Shown piece by piece: positions 5,410 through 5,797 of a DNA stretch of 5,797 nucleotides. Each line of letters starts with the position of its first letter. Positions within the stretch are counted from its first letter, which is position 1. The stretch is from an uncultured beta proteobacterium (lineage in GTDB: Bacteria > Pseudomonadota > Gammaproteobacteria > Burkholderiales > Burkholderiaceae), in NCBI GenBank assembly GCA_903930665.1, contig CAIYZI010000061.1:1-5797 (forward strand), written 5' to 3'. The notes below the pieces were generated by a model, which was not told the origin of the DNA, did no database searches, and saw nothing but the letters and a program-made list of their open reading frames with translations. The translations under genes were made by a program, and so were the position numbers.

Positions 5410-5797
5410 ATCAAGCGGGTATCAACAACTTCTCTGGCAAGCACGTCTGGGTAGTGGGCGCCTCTAGTGGCATTGGGGAAGCCTGTGCACAAAGCCTGCT
5501 TCTAATGGGGGCAAAAGTTGCGCTTTCAGGACGTCGAGTTGAGCGATTAATTGAGATAGCCAAAACAGTAGCGGCAAATCAATCTTTAATCATTCCGGTT
5601 GATGTCACCAATCCACTAGAAATTACAGCGGCCTATAAAACCATCCTGGATAACTGGGGTGGGATAGATTTGTTATTGTTTGTTTCTGGGGCATACGTCC
5701 CAATGCGTGCTAATGACTTAACTATTGAAGCTGCAGAAAAAACCATTAATACCAACCTCTTGGGGCCAATGCGTACCGTAGCTGCCGTTTTACCCAA
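5406..5797 (+). CDS. Short-chain dehydrogenase/reductase (SDR), 3'-truncated by the window edge
   Basis: The first 130 residues of an NAD(P)-dependent oxidoreductase of the classical SDR fold are present; the rest, including the catalytic YxxxK, lies beyond the window. The cofactor site is GASSGIG (18-24), replacing the usual TGxxxGIG. Arg43/Arg44 after the second strand suggest NADP(H) preference, and Asp66 (VDVT) is the adenine-contacting Asp. The NNAG motif is replaced by FVSG (92-95), while NTNLLG (115-120) supplies the conserved Asn117. The ATG overlaps the previous stop (ATGA), so it is the fifth gene of the operon. SDRs commonly accompany this FAD/DUF1365/CFA set, suggesting reduction or oxidation of an acyl-chain intermediate, but the substrate cannot be read from this fragment. 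Confidence 0.9.
   Translation, partial: MNQAGINNFSGKHVWVVGASSGIGEACAQSLLLMGAKVALSGRRVERLIEIAKTVAANQSLIIPVDVTNPLEITAAYKTILDNWGGIDLLLFVSGAYVPMRANDLTIEAAEKTINTNLLGPMRTVAAVLP

Larger units (their letters stand above)
1365..5797 (+). other. Predicted five-gene operon for membrane lipid modification and peroxide defence (continues beyond window)
   Basis: All five genes point right with junctions of -1, 0, -4 and -4 bases, so one transcript with translational coupling is very likely. The order is peroxidase, FAD oxidoreductase, DUF1365, CFA-family methyltransferase, SDR. The last four are a recurrent bacterial neighbourhood, in several proteobacteria under ECF sigma/ChrR control of the singlet-oxygen or light response; no such regulator or promoter is visible here. 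The distal end, and any further members such as a photolyase or DUF2878-type protein, are outside the window. Confidence 0.8.

Noticed and set aside
5301..5492. A minus-strand frame across the methyltransferase/SDR junction
   Set aside because: Both + strand genes are well supported by family motifs here, and the antisense frame resembles nothing known.
1..5797. Insertion sequence, CRISPR array, tRNA or phage remnants
   Set aside because: No transposase-like protein, regularly spaced repeats, cloverleaf or phage protein was seen; nearly every base is accounted for by housekeeping or lipid genes.

Overview
The window looks like chromosomal DNA of a betaproteobacterium in the Burkholderiales, most like Polynucleobacter or a close relative. 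This rests on moderate GC by eye (mid-40s percent), tightly packed genes, the Bvg-accessory-factor style of type III pantothenate kinase, a stand-alone heptose-1-phosphate adenylyltransferase (RfaE2) and the general character of the proteins. The genus is inferred from recognition; no rRNA or other marker is present. I see no mobile element, CRISPR array, tRNA, rRNA or obvious foreign segment.

Layout. Bases 1-783 (+) are the 3' part of coaX (coenzyme A biosynthesis), whose true start lies left of the window. It converges on rfaE2 (780-1268, -), which activates heptose for lipopolysaccharide, and the two genes share a TTAA that holds both stop codons. A 96-base gap (1269-1364) then separates rfaE2 from a rightward operon that runs off the right edge. 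The operon holds a secreted glutathione peroxidase (1365-1931), a COG2907-type FAD-dependent amine-oxidase-like oxidoreductase (1931-3319), a DUF1365 protein (3320-4105), a cyclopropane-fatty-acid-synthase family methyltransferase (4102-5409) and a short-chain dehydrogenase/reductase cut by the window end (5406-5797).

The operon genes have essentially no gaps: junctions are a 1-base overlap, direct abutment (TAAATG), and two 4-base ATGA overlaps. The block FAD oxidoreductase - DUF1365 - CFA-like methyltransferase - SDR is a recurring bacterial set, in several proteobacteria tied to ECF sigma factor/ChrR responses to singlet oxygen and light. The reasonable reading is modification of acyl chains in existing membrane phospholipids: the methyltransferase adds a carbon to an unsaturated chain and the redox enzymes alter the product. 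The exported peroxidase at the operon head would remove (lipid) hydroperoxides outside the inner membrane.

Most worth a second look: (i) the CFA-family enzyme lacks two residues of the classical bicarbonate-site set (Cys to Ser175, His to Gln311), so it may make a methylated or otherwise branched chain rather than a cyclopropane; (ii) a signal-peptide-bearing Cys peroxidase is coupled to this lipid-modification set; (iii) DUF1365 has no assigned biochemical role. The cluster is known as a gene neighbourhood, but its product in this organism is not established from the sequence.
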